The notes under the pieces are model-generated. The model saw only the letters and a list, made by a program, of their open reading frames with translations, had not been told where the DNA came from and did no database searches. This document shows, piece by piece, positions 37,074-45,183 of a stretch of 64,000 bases of DNA. The position numbers were made by a program, and so were the translations under genes. The stretch's first letter is position 1. Each line of letters starts with the position of its first letter. The DNA is from JAJYKN01 sp035516155 (GTDB lineage: Bacteria > Nitrospirota > UBA9217), in the NCBI GenBank assembly GCA_035516155.1, contig DATJAP010000024.1, forward strand, positions 1 through 64,000. The letters run 5' to 3'.

Positions 37074-38240
37074 ATGTATGAACAAATGACGAAGATCCTG
37101 TTGCAGGTACTGAACCACGCCGCGAGTATTCTCTTCAACAACATCGTCCCGCGCATCGCAGCCGAAGGTTCGATGGAGGCGACCGGAACCGTCCCGGTGA
37201 CCACCGTGTATACGACGTTGATCGTGCTCGCAGGGCTTGGCGTTGTTTTCGGTGTGGCGCTGGCCATCGTTGCGTCAAGGTTCGTGGTGAAGGTTGACCC
37301 CAAAGTGGAAAAAGTACGGGAAACGCTTCCGGGAGCCAACTGCGGGGCCTGCGGGTTTGCAGGCTGTATGGGCTATGCAGAAGCCGTCGTCGGCAATCCG
37401 GATGTGGCGGTGAGCATGTGCGCTCCCGGCAAATCCGCGGTGGCTGAAAAGATCGCCGAAATCACCGGCAAGAAGGCCGAAAAAATCGAGCCCAAGATAG
37501 CCCGCGTATTTTGCCAGGGCGGCAACTCGCTCAGCCAGCGGAAGTTCATTTACACCGGCGTGCAGGACTGCACCGCGGCGGTGCTTGCCGCAGGCGGCGA
37601 CAAGTCCTGCGAGTATGGATGCCTGGGTTACGGCACGTGCATGCGCGCCTGCCCCTTTGGCGCGATCACGATGAGCGCCGACAACCTGCCGCTCATCAGT
37701 CCCGAGAAATGCACGGCCTGTGGAAAGTGCGTAGCCGCCTGTCCTAAGCAGGTGATCGAACTGGCGCAGGCCTCCAAAGCGGTGGTCATTAGCTGTCACA
37801 GCAGGGACAAGGGCGTTGATGTCAAGAAAAAGTGCCAGGTCGGCTGTATCGCCTGCGGCATATGCGTAAGGACCTGCCCGGTCGATGCCATCAAGATCGA
37901 CAACAACCTCGCCCGTATCGATCACAGCAAGTGCGTCGTATGCGGACTGTGCGTCAAAAAATGTCCCACGAGCGCGATACACGATTACATTCCCGTACGG
38001 CCGAAAGCTTATATCGACCCGGCGAAATGCGTGGGCATCGACGTATGCGAGAAGGTCTGTCCCGTGAATGCGATCTCCGGAGAAATCCGATCGCTGCATG
38101 TAGTCAATCAGGAAAAATGCATCGGCTGCCGGATGTGCGAGTCCCGGTGTCCCAAGAAAGCGATTACCATGGTGGAATCCTCTTCAGCGGCCGCGCAGGC
38201 CAAACTCGCAAAAGCAAAAGAGCCGGTCGCCGTATCATAA
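37074..38240 (+). CDS. rnfB: Rnf electron transport complex subunit B, extended multi-cluster form
   Basis: 388 residues, ferredoxin-receiving subunit of Rnf. One membrane helix (about 44-70) precedes the CGACGFAGC cluster domain (C90, C93, C98, C116). Three tandem ferredoxin pairs follow: C179-C193 and C213-C223; C254-C268 and C287-C297; C319-C329 and C349-C359. That makes seven Cys groups, compared with three in gamma-proteobacterial RsxB. The group at C319, C325, C329 lacks its second Cys (Ile322) and may hold a [3Fe-4S] cluster. GAAGAAGG precedes the ATG; Met34 at 37173 is an alternative start. Last gene of the operon. Confidence 0.94.
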   Translation: MYEQMTKILLQVLNHAASILFNNIVPRIAAEGSMEATGTVPVTTVYTTLIVLAGLGVVFGVALAIVASRFVVKVDPKVEKVRETLPGANCGACGFAGCMGYAEAVVGNPDVAVSMCAPGKSAVAEKIAEITGKKAEKIEPKIARVFCQGGNSLSQRKFIYTGVQDCTAAVLAAGGDKSCEYGCLGYGTCMRACPFGAITMSADNLPLISPEKCTACGKCVAACPKQVIELAQASKAVVISCHSRDKGVDVKKKCQVGCIACGICVRTCPVDAIKIDNNLARIDHSKCVVCGLCVKKCPTSAIHDYIPVRPKAYIDPAKCVGIDVCEKVCPVNAISGEIRSLHVVNQEKCIGCRMCESRCPKKAITMVESSSAAAQAKLAKAKEPVAVS

Positions 38241-38270
38241 ATCGTAATTGCTCGAGAACCCGCCTGTTGC

Positions 38271-38303
38271 AAGGGGGATGCGTTATTGCATCCCCCTTTT
38301 TTT
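38271..38303 (+). terminator. rnf operon terminator
   Basis: An 11-bp stem (AAGGGGGATGC with GCATCCCCCTT) with a six-base loop and a run of seven T. Confidence 0.95.
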
Positions 38304-38445
38304 AGTCCGCCTGCGCCACGACACCGATTGATGGTGTATACTATTCCTGAGAAGCGCACAACGGAGAATTTTTCCGACCGCATGCAGTCGGTTCTATGGA
38401 ACGGCGTTCGCGGTCTGTGTTCGAAAACAATCTCCTTTTTTTTGC

Positions 38446-38474
38446 TTGACAAAATTTCGCGCATAGGCTAAAAA
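38446..38474 (+). promoter_or_regulatory. gcvH promoter
   Basis: A perfect TTGACA at 38446-38451 and a weaker TAAAAA at 38469-38474 are 17 bases apart, about 55 bases ahead of the start codon. No glycine riboswitch is visible in the leader. Confidence 0.5.
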
Positions 38475-38531
38475 CAAACTCATTCTTCATTCAGCGTCAT
38501 TTTTCAGCTTGTTCTGTTCTGGGAGGGTCAC

Positions 38532-38921
38532 ATGAATCCTGATGATATAAAATATCACAGAGAGCACACGTGGGTGCGGGCAGAGGGCAAACGTGCGACC
38601 GTCGGCATCACCGACTATGCGCAGCAGCAGCTCGGTGATATCGTATACATCGACCTGCCGGAAGCGGATACTGAGATCGACGCCGACTCGGAGCTCTCCG
38701 AGATTGAGTCCACAAAAGCTACGTCACCGGTGGTCAGCCCCGTATCGGGCGCAGTCATTGAGGTGAATGAGGACCTTGCCGACTCACCGGAAATTATCAA
38801 TGAGGATCCCTATGGCAACGGCTGGCTCGTGGTTGTCGACATGAGCGATCCGACGGAGCTGAACGATTTGATGAGCAAGTTGGAATACGAAAAGTTTTTG
38901 AAGGAAGAAGAGGGAAAGTAG
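38532..38921 (+). CDS. gcvH: Glycine cleavage system H protein
   Basis: 129-residue lipoyl carrier. The lipoylated Lys is K62 in the ESTKATSPV motif. The opening KYHREHTWV and the GITDYAQQQLGDIVYIDLPE block are typical. GcvH shuttles the aminomethyl group between the P, T and L proteins, or works in reverse in the reductive glycine pathway. The P and T genes are not in the window; the L protein may be the lpd gene 226 bases downstream. A terminator separates the two. GGGAGGG precedes the ATG. Confidence 0.96.
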   Translation: MNPDDIKYHREHTWVRAEGKRATVGITDYAQQQLGDIVYIDLPEADTEIDADSELSEIESTKATSPVVSPVSGAVIEVNEDLADSPEIINEDPYGNGWLVVVDMSDPTELNDLMSKLEYEKFLKEEEGK

Positions 38922-38960
38922 GATTACGGCGCGAGCGCTTCCGTAATTGTACAAAGACCG

Positions 38961-38990
38961 AAAGGGAGAGTATATACTCTCCCTTTTTTC
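38961..38990 (+). terminator. gcvH terminator
   Basis: A near-perfect palindrome (AAAGGGAGAGTAT with its reverse complement, 38961-38986) is followed by T residues. Confidence 0.85.
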
Positions 38991-39146
38991 TTGAGGGAAA
39001 ACAGGTTTTCATGCCAGGGGCGCAGAAAAATTCCATACAGCATCATAGGCCATGAGTTGCTGTCTTGTTTTTTTGTTCAAAGATTTTCCTTCGTGATCTG
39101 TGGTACAATGCAATATTAATCCGGTTTGTTGATTAAGGAGCAAGTC

Positions 39147-40547
39147 ATGTCCGTAAAATTGACGATCATCGGCGCAGGACCAGGGGGGTACGTCGCGGCG
39201 ATCCGCGCAGCGCAAATGGGCGCGCAGGTTACCGTGGTGGAGGCCGCGGAAGTGGGGGGCACCTGTCTGAACTGGGGTTGTATCCCGACCAAGACCATCA
39301 TCACCTCTGCCGAGGCACTCGAGCATGTTCGCCGCGCTGCTGAATTCGGAATCGAAGTGGCCGGCGAGGTCGGCTATAACCTCGGGAAAATCCGGGAGCG
39401 CAAGGACAAGGTCGTTTCCATACAGGTGAAGGGGATACGGGGACTGTTTAAAAGCTGGGGTGTCAGCCTGATCGAAGGCCGCGGCTCACTGCTCTCTCCC
39501 GATGTGGTACGGGTTGTCCAGAGCGACGGGACGACCATGGATGTAAAGTCGGACAAAGTCATTATCGCCACTGGTTCCCGTCCCGCAAGGCTCCGGGGCT
39601 TCCCCTTTGATGGTGAGAACGTCATCACGAGCGATGACGCGGTTCTGCTCAAGCGCATTCCCAAAAGCCTGCTCATTGTGGGAGCAGGAGTGATTGGTTC
39701 GGAATTCGCCTTCATCTACCGGTCCTTCGGCGCGGAAGTGACTATGGTGGAGATGCTTCCACGCGCCCTCTCGACGGAAGACGAGGACATGTCCGACATC
39801 ATCGAGCGTGAGTTCAAAAAGTCTAAGATCAAACTGATCGCAAATACAGGCGTTGAAAAGGTGGAGAAGGCGGATGATGGGATGTTGACGGCGACCCTCT
39901 CGAACGGACAAGAGGCCAAGGCGGAGATGATCCTGGTATCCATCGGCCGCAGCCTGAACTCGGAAAATCTGGGACTCGACGCCATTCGCGTGGCCATGGG
40001 CAAGCGAGGGGAGATCCTCGTGAACGAGAGGATGGAGACGAACGTGCCGGGCATTTATGCCATTGGCGATGTGACCGGCAAAATTCTGCTCGCTCATGTT
40101 GCCTCCGCTCAAGGCCTGAAGGCCGCTGCGAATGCGCTCGGCGGAAGCGAAAAAATGGATTACGGTGCGGTACCCGCGGGCATCTTCACCATGCCGGAAA
40201 TCGGCAGCGTGGGCCTCCGGGAGCAGGAGGCAAAAGAAAAGGGAATCAAGTACCGGGTTGGAAGAATCCCCTACCGGGGCCTCGGCAAACCTCATGCCAT
40301 GGGTGAAATCACCGGCGTGGTGAAGATCATTGCCGATGAGGCAACGGACAAAGTGCTGGGAGTGCACCTGTGCGGCGCCCATGCCACGGACCTCGTCCAT
40401 GAGGGAGCCCTCGCGATCACGATGGGCGCAACCGCGAAGCAGCTCGGCAACATGATCCATGCCCATCCCACCCTTGCCGAGGGCATTATGGAAGCAGCTG
40501 AGGACGTCCACAAAATGGCGATTCATTTGCAGCGAACGGACAAATGA
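39147..40547 (+). CDS. lpd: Dihydrolipoyl dehydrogenase
   Basis: 466-residue FAD flavoenzyme that reoxidises dihydrolipoyl groups with NAD. The FAD site GAGPGGYVAA is followed by the redox pair C40 and C45 (GGTCLNWGCIPTK). The NAD site IVGAGVIGSEFA and the C-terminal catalytic HAHPTLAEGIMEA motif are present. AAGGAG precedes the ATG at 39147. Its neighbour gcvH suggests service to the glycine cleavage complex, although it could serve any lipoyl enzyme. Confidence 0.95.
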   Translation: MSVKLTIIGAGPGGYVAAIRAAQMGAQVTVVEAAEVGGTCLNWGCIPTKTIITSAEALEHVRRAAEFGIEVAGEVGYNLGKIRERKDKVVSIQVKGIRGLFKSWGVSLIEGRGSLLSPDVVRVVQSDGTTMDVKSDKVIIATGSRPARLRGFPFDGENVITSDDAVLLKRIPKSLLIVGAGVIGSEFAFIYRSFGAEVTMVEMLPRALSTEDEDMSDIIEREFKKSKIKLIANTGVEKVEKADDGMLTATLSNGQEAKAEMILVSIGRSLNSENLGLDAIRVAMGKRGEILVNERMETNVPGIYAIGDVTGKILLAHVASAQGLKAAANALGGSEKMDYGAVPAGIFTMPEIGSVGLREQEAKEKGIKYRVGRIPYRGLGKPHAMGEITGVVKIIADEATDKVLGVHLCGAHATDLVHEGALAITMGATAKQLGNMIHAHPTLAEGIMEAAEDVHKMAIHLQRTDK

Positions 40548-41323
40548 AAAAGGCGGAGAACCATGCGAGGGCAGCAATGTTTGACGTATTTTTCAGCGAA
40601 AGAGCTGCGGCTCCCCGGCCGGTGCCGGCACAGGAATTCGTTGTTTCTCTCTCCTGAAGACTGCATCCGGAAAAAATTTCAATCCTGGCTCTTTTCATCG
40701 TGATGTCCTGATTCGCTGCCTTCCGTTTGTCTCCGGTTTTCAGGACCATCCCCCTTTTAATATTCGAATTGGATTACAAGACAAGTGACAGTCTCACAAC
40801 TTCGCCCGTCATGTGATCATTGCGTTTTGCAGTTGAGCAGGGCCTTTGGCCGATGCAAGCGCATTTGCCCTCGCAGGCCTTTAAGAGCTCGACATGGGCT
40901 CAAAAAGCTGTATTCCGCGGTGATGATCTTCACTTCATGTCTCTTCCACCAGATGCTTGTTGACAATACTGCCCCTCCCAAGGCCCACGAGGATATTCCG
41001 TACCTTTTTAATGATAGTTGCATCGAACCCGCCATGTTACTTAGCCAGGGGAGTGAACTGTCTTTGCCTACAACTAATGAACGAGTAGAACGGAAATTGT
41101 CAGATTGGAAGATTGAGAGGCGGCAGTCAGACAAAAAACTGCATGGCCTCATCATGGTATGATAATGGCTGCCTGTAAACTCATCTGTAGATAACCCTGC
41201 CGTGAAGGGTCTGATCAGTGGCGAAAAACCGGTTCGACTCTGAGCGCCGAAGCGGGAATGCATGACGCTCGGATTGGATTTAAGCCGCTGTCTCTGTTCG
41301 CCGAACCAGGCGAATAAACCGTT
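40548..41323. other. Gene-poor spacer
   Basis: About 775 bases between two convergent oxidoreductase genes. Open frames on both strands (up to 148 codons) lack ribosome sites and family-like sequence. No repeat array, tRNA or clear terminator was found. It may be decayed coding DNA. Confidence 0.45.
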
Positions 41324-42733
41324 TCAAAACCCGCTGTTTGCGTTTGTTACAGATTCGGATATTTCTTCCAGCTTCCCGAAGGCTTTGAGGATTACCTCGG
41401 AAAGAGCCGGGTGAATATGGATACCTTTGGCAAGGGACCAGATGTTTCCGTCTGCGGCCATGGCGTTCACAACCTCTTGGATCAGGATGGATGCCTGGGG
41501 TCCGATGATATGGAAACCCAGTATTTTTGCTGTCTTCCGGTGCACGATCGCCTTCACAAACCCCTCGGTTTCCATCATCGCCTCTCCGCGCGCCACGTCG
41601 GAGTACATTGCTACGCCCACGAGCAAGTCCTTCAGTCCCACCATTGTAGCTGCCTGTTCTTGAGTCAGACCGACCGAGGCGATTTCGGGCCACGAGAATA
41701 CTGCATGTGGGACGGTCAGGTAGTTCATCCGCGATTTTTTTCCGTGAACGGCATTGTGCCATACGAGTTCGACCTCGTGATTGGCCGCGTGGCGGAACAT
41801 CTTTTTGCCGATGGCATCGCCGAAAGCCCAAATGTTCTTTTTCGTTGTCTCAAAAAACTCATCCACGATGATGTAACCTTTTTCGTTCGTTTTCACGCCC
41901 GTGTTCCCGACCATGAGGGCATCGGCATTGGATTTTCTGCCGGCCGCGATGAGAACGTGCCGGGCGGTAATCTCCCTTTGCTTGCCCGTCTTCCGTTCTT
42001 TGGCGACAACGGTGGTTACTTTCCCGGTTTGCCGGATTTCGATTGCCTCCGTATCGGTATAAATCGTCATGCGGCGGGAGAGCGCGGCTTTTAACAACTT
42101 CGACACCTCGGGTTCTTCCTCAGGCACAAGCCGGCTGTTCCGCTGGAGAATGGTCACCTTTGTTCCGACTGCGTCGAAGAAGTGGGCGAACTCAACGGCG
42201 ATGTACCCACCGCCGATGATGACCAGACTTTCGGGCTTTTCCGTAAGCTGGAGGGCTGTCTCATTCGTGAGATACTCGCTGCTTTCAATTCCTTTGATGG
42301 ACGGGATGTACGGACGGGCGCCAGAGGCCAGGAACAGGGTTTTGCCTCTGATCTCCTTGTCATTTACCTGGAGAGTATAAGCTCCGGTAAAGTGCGCTTC
42401 TCCGAAATAGAAGTCAAAGTTTTCGGCCTTCGCCAGGGCCTCCTGGATATGATCATGGCCCTGTTTAACGGAAGCTCTCATCCGGGCCATGATCGCCGCA
42501 AAATCGATTTTCATGATCTCGGCGGTAATCCCGAATTTCTCCGCTTCACGGATTTCCATAATCCGGTCTGCGGGAAATATGATCAGCTTCGTCGGTATGC
42601 AGCCGACATTAAGGCATGTGCCGCCAACGGGGCCCTTGTCCACGAGTGCCACGGTTTTGTTGTGTTCTAGAGCGTCATCGATAAGATTGGTACCGCTGCC
42701 GGAGCCGACGACAATTATGTCATATTCTTTCAT
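41324..42733 (-). CDS. Pyridine nucleotide-disulfide oxidoreductase (Lpd/mycothione reductase-like)
   Basis: 469 residues from the ATG at 42733, with AAGAGGT upstream. FAD motif VVGSGSGTNLIDDA, redox pair C40/C45 (GGTCLNVGCIPTK), NAD motif IIGGGYIAVEFAHFF, and a C-terminal HIHPALSEVI catalytic motif. The GSGSGTN opening and overall pattern are nearer to a divergent branch including mycothione and mercuric reductase relatives than to the classical Lpd at 39147. Its substrate is unknown; a low-molecular-weight disulfide or lipoyl group is possible. It stands alone, convergent with lpd. Confidence 0.82.
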   Translation of the reverse strand: MKEYDIIVVGSGSGTNLIDDALEHNKTVALVDKGPVGGTCLNVGCIPTKLIIFPADRIMEIREAEKFGITAEIMKIDFAAIMARMRASVKQGHDHIQEALAKAENFDFYFGEAHFTGAYTLQVNDKEIRGKTLFLASGARPYIPSIKGIESSEYLTNETALQLTEKPESLVIIGGGYIAVEFAHFFDAVGTKVTILQRNSRLVPEEEPEVSKLLKAALSRRMTIYTDTEAIEIRQTGKVTTVVAKERKTGKQREITARHVLIAAGRKSNADALMVGNTGVKTNEKGYIIVDEFFETTKKNIWAFGDAIGKKMFRHAANHEVELVWHNAVHGKKSRMNYLTVPHAVFSWPEIASVGLTQEQAATMVGLKDLLVGVAMYSDVARGEAMMETEGFVKAIVHRKTAKILGFHIIGPQASILIQEVVNAMAADGNIWSLAKGIHIHPALSEVILKAFGKLEEISESVTNANSGF

Positions 42734-43086
42734 GAGTAACCTCTTACTGATTTTAGCATGTTTCATTGAGGAGTCAATGAACAGAGTACAAGCACGGGCC
42801 ATTTCAAAAGGAGGAGGCGCCGGAGAGGGAAAATGGGAGGGGCCTCCGGTTCAGAGAACCCTACTCATCCCCTTTGCATTTGATGAACTCGGTCAGCAAG
42901 CAGGACATCGTGCTCTCATTTCCGTGTTCAGTCTCCGGGAGAGAACGCTGGTGCGGGTTCGAGGCTATGTGCGGATAGTTCATCAAACAAGCTGAAAACT
43001 ATGCCTCTACGAGCCTGGCATATTATGCGCGAGAAGCTTGCCGTGGGACAATGAAAATCGGAGGGGACTGTGTAGAGATAAAAAAA
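42734..43086. other. Spacer upstream of the disulfide oxidoreductase
   Basis: About 350 bases without a recognisable gene, promoter or structure. It leads into the heptamer repeat at 43087. Confidence 0.4.
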
Positions 43087-43179
43087 GTTCAGAGTCCACT
43101 CCTTCCGATCCAAGGTGAAACAACGGAAGTCCTCATGCGTTTTCCGTCTCCTCTGACCTTTGAACTACGAACTCTGAAC
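43087..43179. repeat. Inverted heptamer repeat
   Basis: The plus-orientation units GTTCAGA and GTCCACT (43087-43100) are followed about 60 bases later by TTTGAAC, TACGAAC and TCTGAAC (43159-43179) in the opposite sense. AGTTCAGAGT at 43086-43095 and ACTCTGAACT at 43171-43180 are exact reverse complements. Same repeat family as at the nuoA-nuoB junction. Confidence 0.75.
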
Positions 43180-43187
43180 TGTCTTAT

Positions 43188-43403
43188 TCACGCCGCCTTG
43201 GGTTTCGATTCCCGCGCGAGGTTGAAGTCAAAGGTGTAGACTCTGAAATCTCCCTCGGGAAAGGCCTTTTTTATCCTGCTGATGAACTCATCGAAAACCA
43301 CTTTCTCATACTGCTGGATGTCGTAATCCCTCGTTTTCTCCGTCACCCCCTGGAGGTCCATGTCCAGGTAGAAATCCATGTCCGGTGAAATGCGCACTCT
43401 CAT
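43188..43403 (-). CDS. Hypothetical protein, 71 residues
   Basis: The start is placed at 43403, where GGAGGTGA lies six bases upstream; the frame is open much further but without ribosome site. The protein is acidic in the N-terminal half (SPDMDFYLDMD) and has a helix with FDEFISRIKKAFP. It has no signal peptide or Cys. No family is recognised. It follows the DegP gene on the same strand by 115 bases and may share its transcript. Confidence 0.6.
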   Translation of the reverse strand: MRVRISPDMDFYLDMDLQGVTEKTRDYDIQQYEKVVFDEFISRIKKAFPEGDFRVYTFDFNLARESKPKAA

Positions 43404-43518
43404 AATATTCACCTCCATGCTCAGCCTCTGCCCCCGATGGCTTGTTGCAAACGGTGCTCTACTCCAAGTATACCGCTTTCGGTCATCCGGGGCCGAATCC
43501 GGGACGGTCTTCGGGATG

Positions 43519-44979
43519 TTACGGTTTGATCGTGAGATAAATCGAACCGCCTTCTCGATAGATGAGCAGCAGCACGGTATCATGCTCGCCGATCTTGGAC
43601 ACAGCCTGCTCGAAATCCTGCGCGCTTTGTATCACATGGTGGTTCACTTCCTGGATCACGTCGTTCGCCTGCAGCAGCCCCTGGGCAGGACTGTCGGAAC
43701 TGACGCTCGTAATCACCACGCCGTTCAGGTTCTCCGGCAGAGCAAGCCGCTCCCGGTTGCTGGGGGTGAGTTCCTCCACCGTGACGCCCTTCAGAGCATT
43801 TTCGTACTCCGCTTTCTTTATGACTTTCTTCTCTTTGTATTCGCCGAGCGTCACCGAGATGGTCTGCTCTTTTCCTTCCCTGATGATCGTTACGTCAACC
43901 TTGGTTCCCGGTGCAGATGCAGCGACCATATTCCGGAGGCTTGTCGAATCGACGATTTTCTTCCCGTTCATACCCACGATCAGGTCGCCCCGCTTGAGGC
44001 CCGCCTTGTCCGCGGGACTGCCGCTTTCGACGCCAGCGATCAGCGCACCCTCGGTTTCCTTGAAACCCATCGATTTAGCAAGGTCGGGCGTAAGGTTCTG
44101 GATGCTGATGCCCATCCAGCCGCGGATCACCTTCCCATATTTGATAATGCTGTCCATCACGGCTTTCGCCATATCGGAGGGGATGGAAAAACCGATGCCC
44201 ATGTAGCCGCCGCTCGTCGAATAGATCGCTGTGTTGATGCCCACGAGCTCCCCGTCCGAATTCACCAGCGCCCCGCCAGAGTTCCCCGGGTTGATGGGCG
44301 CATCGGTCTGGATAAAGTCCTCAAAATCGGCCAGCCCGATGTTCGATCGACCCACGGCACTTACGATACCCATGGTGATGGTCTGGTTCAAACCGAAGGG
44401 GTTGCCGATGGCCAGAACGATGTCACCGGTTTTCAGTTTGCTGGAATCGCCGATTTTGATGGTAGGCAGATCCTTGGCATGAATCCTGATGACGGCGAGG
44501 TCGGTTCTCGGGTCAGTGCCGACGACCTTGCCTTTGAACTCCCGTTTGTCGAAGAGGATCACTTTGATTTCATCGGCACCTTTTACGACATGGTTGTTCG
44601 TCAGAATATAGCCGTCAGGAGAAACAATGACGCCAGAACCAAGGGCCGAGGATTTATATTTCCGCTTTTGTCCCGGGTTGCCAAACTGATCGCCGAAAAA
44701 ATGTCTGAAAAAAGGATCGTTGAACATGTCGCCGAAGGGATTTTCTTCCTCGCTGATTGTTGAGGTCGTGGATATATTTACAACGACCGGTCTGGCCACC
44801 TCGGCAACCTCGGCCAGTGCATTGCTGAGTTTGCCGAGCAACTGTGACGACTCCCGTGAAACGACCTGTTCTTTTGCAAAAGCCGAACCGGATGTCGACA
44901 AACCGGCCATTAAGACAATGGCGAGAATGATCGCGCTGAACTTTTTATATCCTAAAATATGTTTTGCATAATACTTCAT
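43519..44979 (-). CDS. DegP/HtrA-type periplasmic serine protease
   Basis: 486 residues from the ATG at 44979, with AAGGAGG upstream. A signal peptide (cleaved near SAFA, residue 35) exports it. The trypsin-like triad is H130 (LTNNHVV), D160 (RTDLAVI) and S234 (GNSGGAL). Two PDZ domains follow: one around GALIAGVESGSPADKAGLKRGD and one ending in GSIYLTIKP. It degrades or refolds misfolded periplasmic proteins. A Phe-rich loop (FGDMFNDPFFRHFFGDQFG) lies before the protease domain, as in DegP LA loops. Confidence 0.95.
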   Translation of the reverse strand: MKYYAKHILGYKKFSAIILAIVLMAGLSTSGSAFAKEQVVSRESSQLLGKLSNALAEVAEVARPVVVNISTTSTISEEENPFGDMFNDPFFRHFFGDQFGNPGQKRKYKSSALGSGVIVSPDGYILTNNHVVKGADEIKVILFDKREFKGKVVGTDPRTDLAVIRIHAKDLPTIKIGDSSKLKTGDIVLAIGNPFGLNQTITMGIVSAVGRSNIGLADFEDFIQTDAPINPGNSGGALVNSDGELVGINTAIYSTSGGYMGIGFSIPSDMAKAVMDSIIKYGKVIRGWMGISIQNLTPDLAKSMGFKETEGALIAGVESGSPADKAGLKRGDLIVGMNGKKIVDSTSLRNMVAASAPGTKVDVTIIREGKEQTISVTLGEYKEKKVIKKAEYENALKGVTVEELTPSNRERLALPENLNGVVITSVSSDSPAQGLLQANDVIQEVNHHVIQSAQDFEQAVSKIGEHDTVLLLIYREGGSIYLTIKP

Positions 44980-45183
44980 CTTTGACTCCTCCTTGTTGTT
45001 GGCAGCATTGGATAAATGGGTATAGGTCACGATCTGTGTCCGAGCCATTCCTGCAATCGCAGAGACATTCTTTTTTGACACCAAAGAAGCAGAAAAGTTA
45101 AATGATCTTTCCGAAAACAAAACATTTATCACCTTTATAAATATACTACGATTTTTTAAAAATAGACAGGGTGAGACCGTCTT

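Noticed and set aside
40817..41263. Minus-strand frame of 148 codons in the spacer between the two disulfide oxidoreductases
   Set aside because: No ribosome site, no recognisable domain and a competing plus-strand frame of similar quality.
43378..44763. Open frame of 461 codons on the plus strand opposite the DegP gene
   Set aside because: Antisense shadow of an unmistakable HtrA protease; low-complexity His/Arg/Asp-rich sequence without domains.
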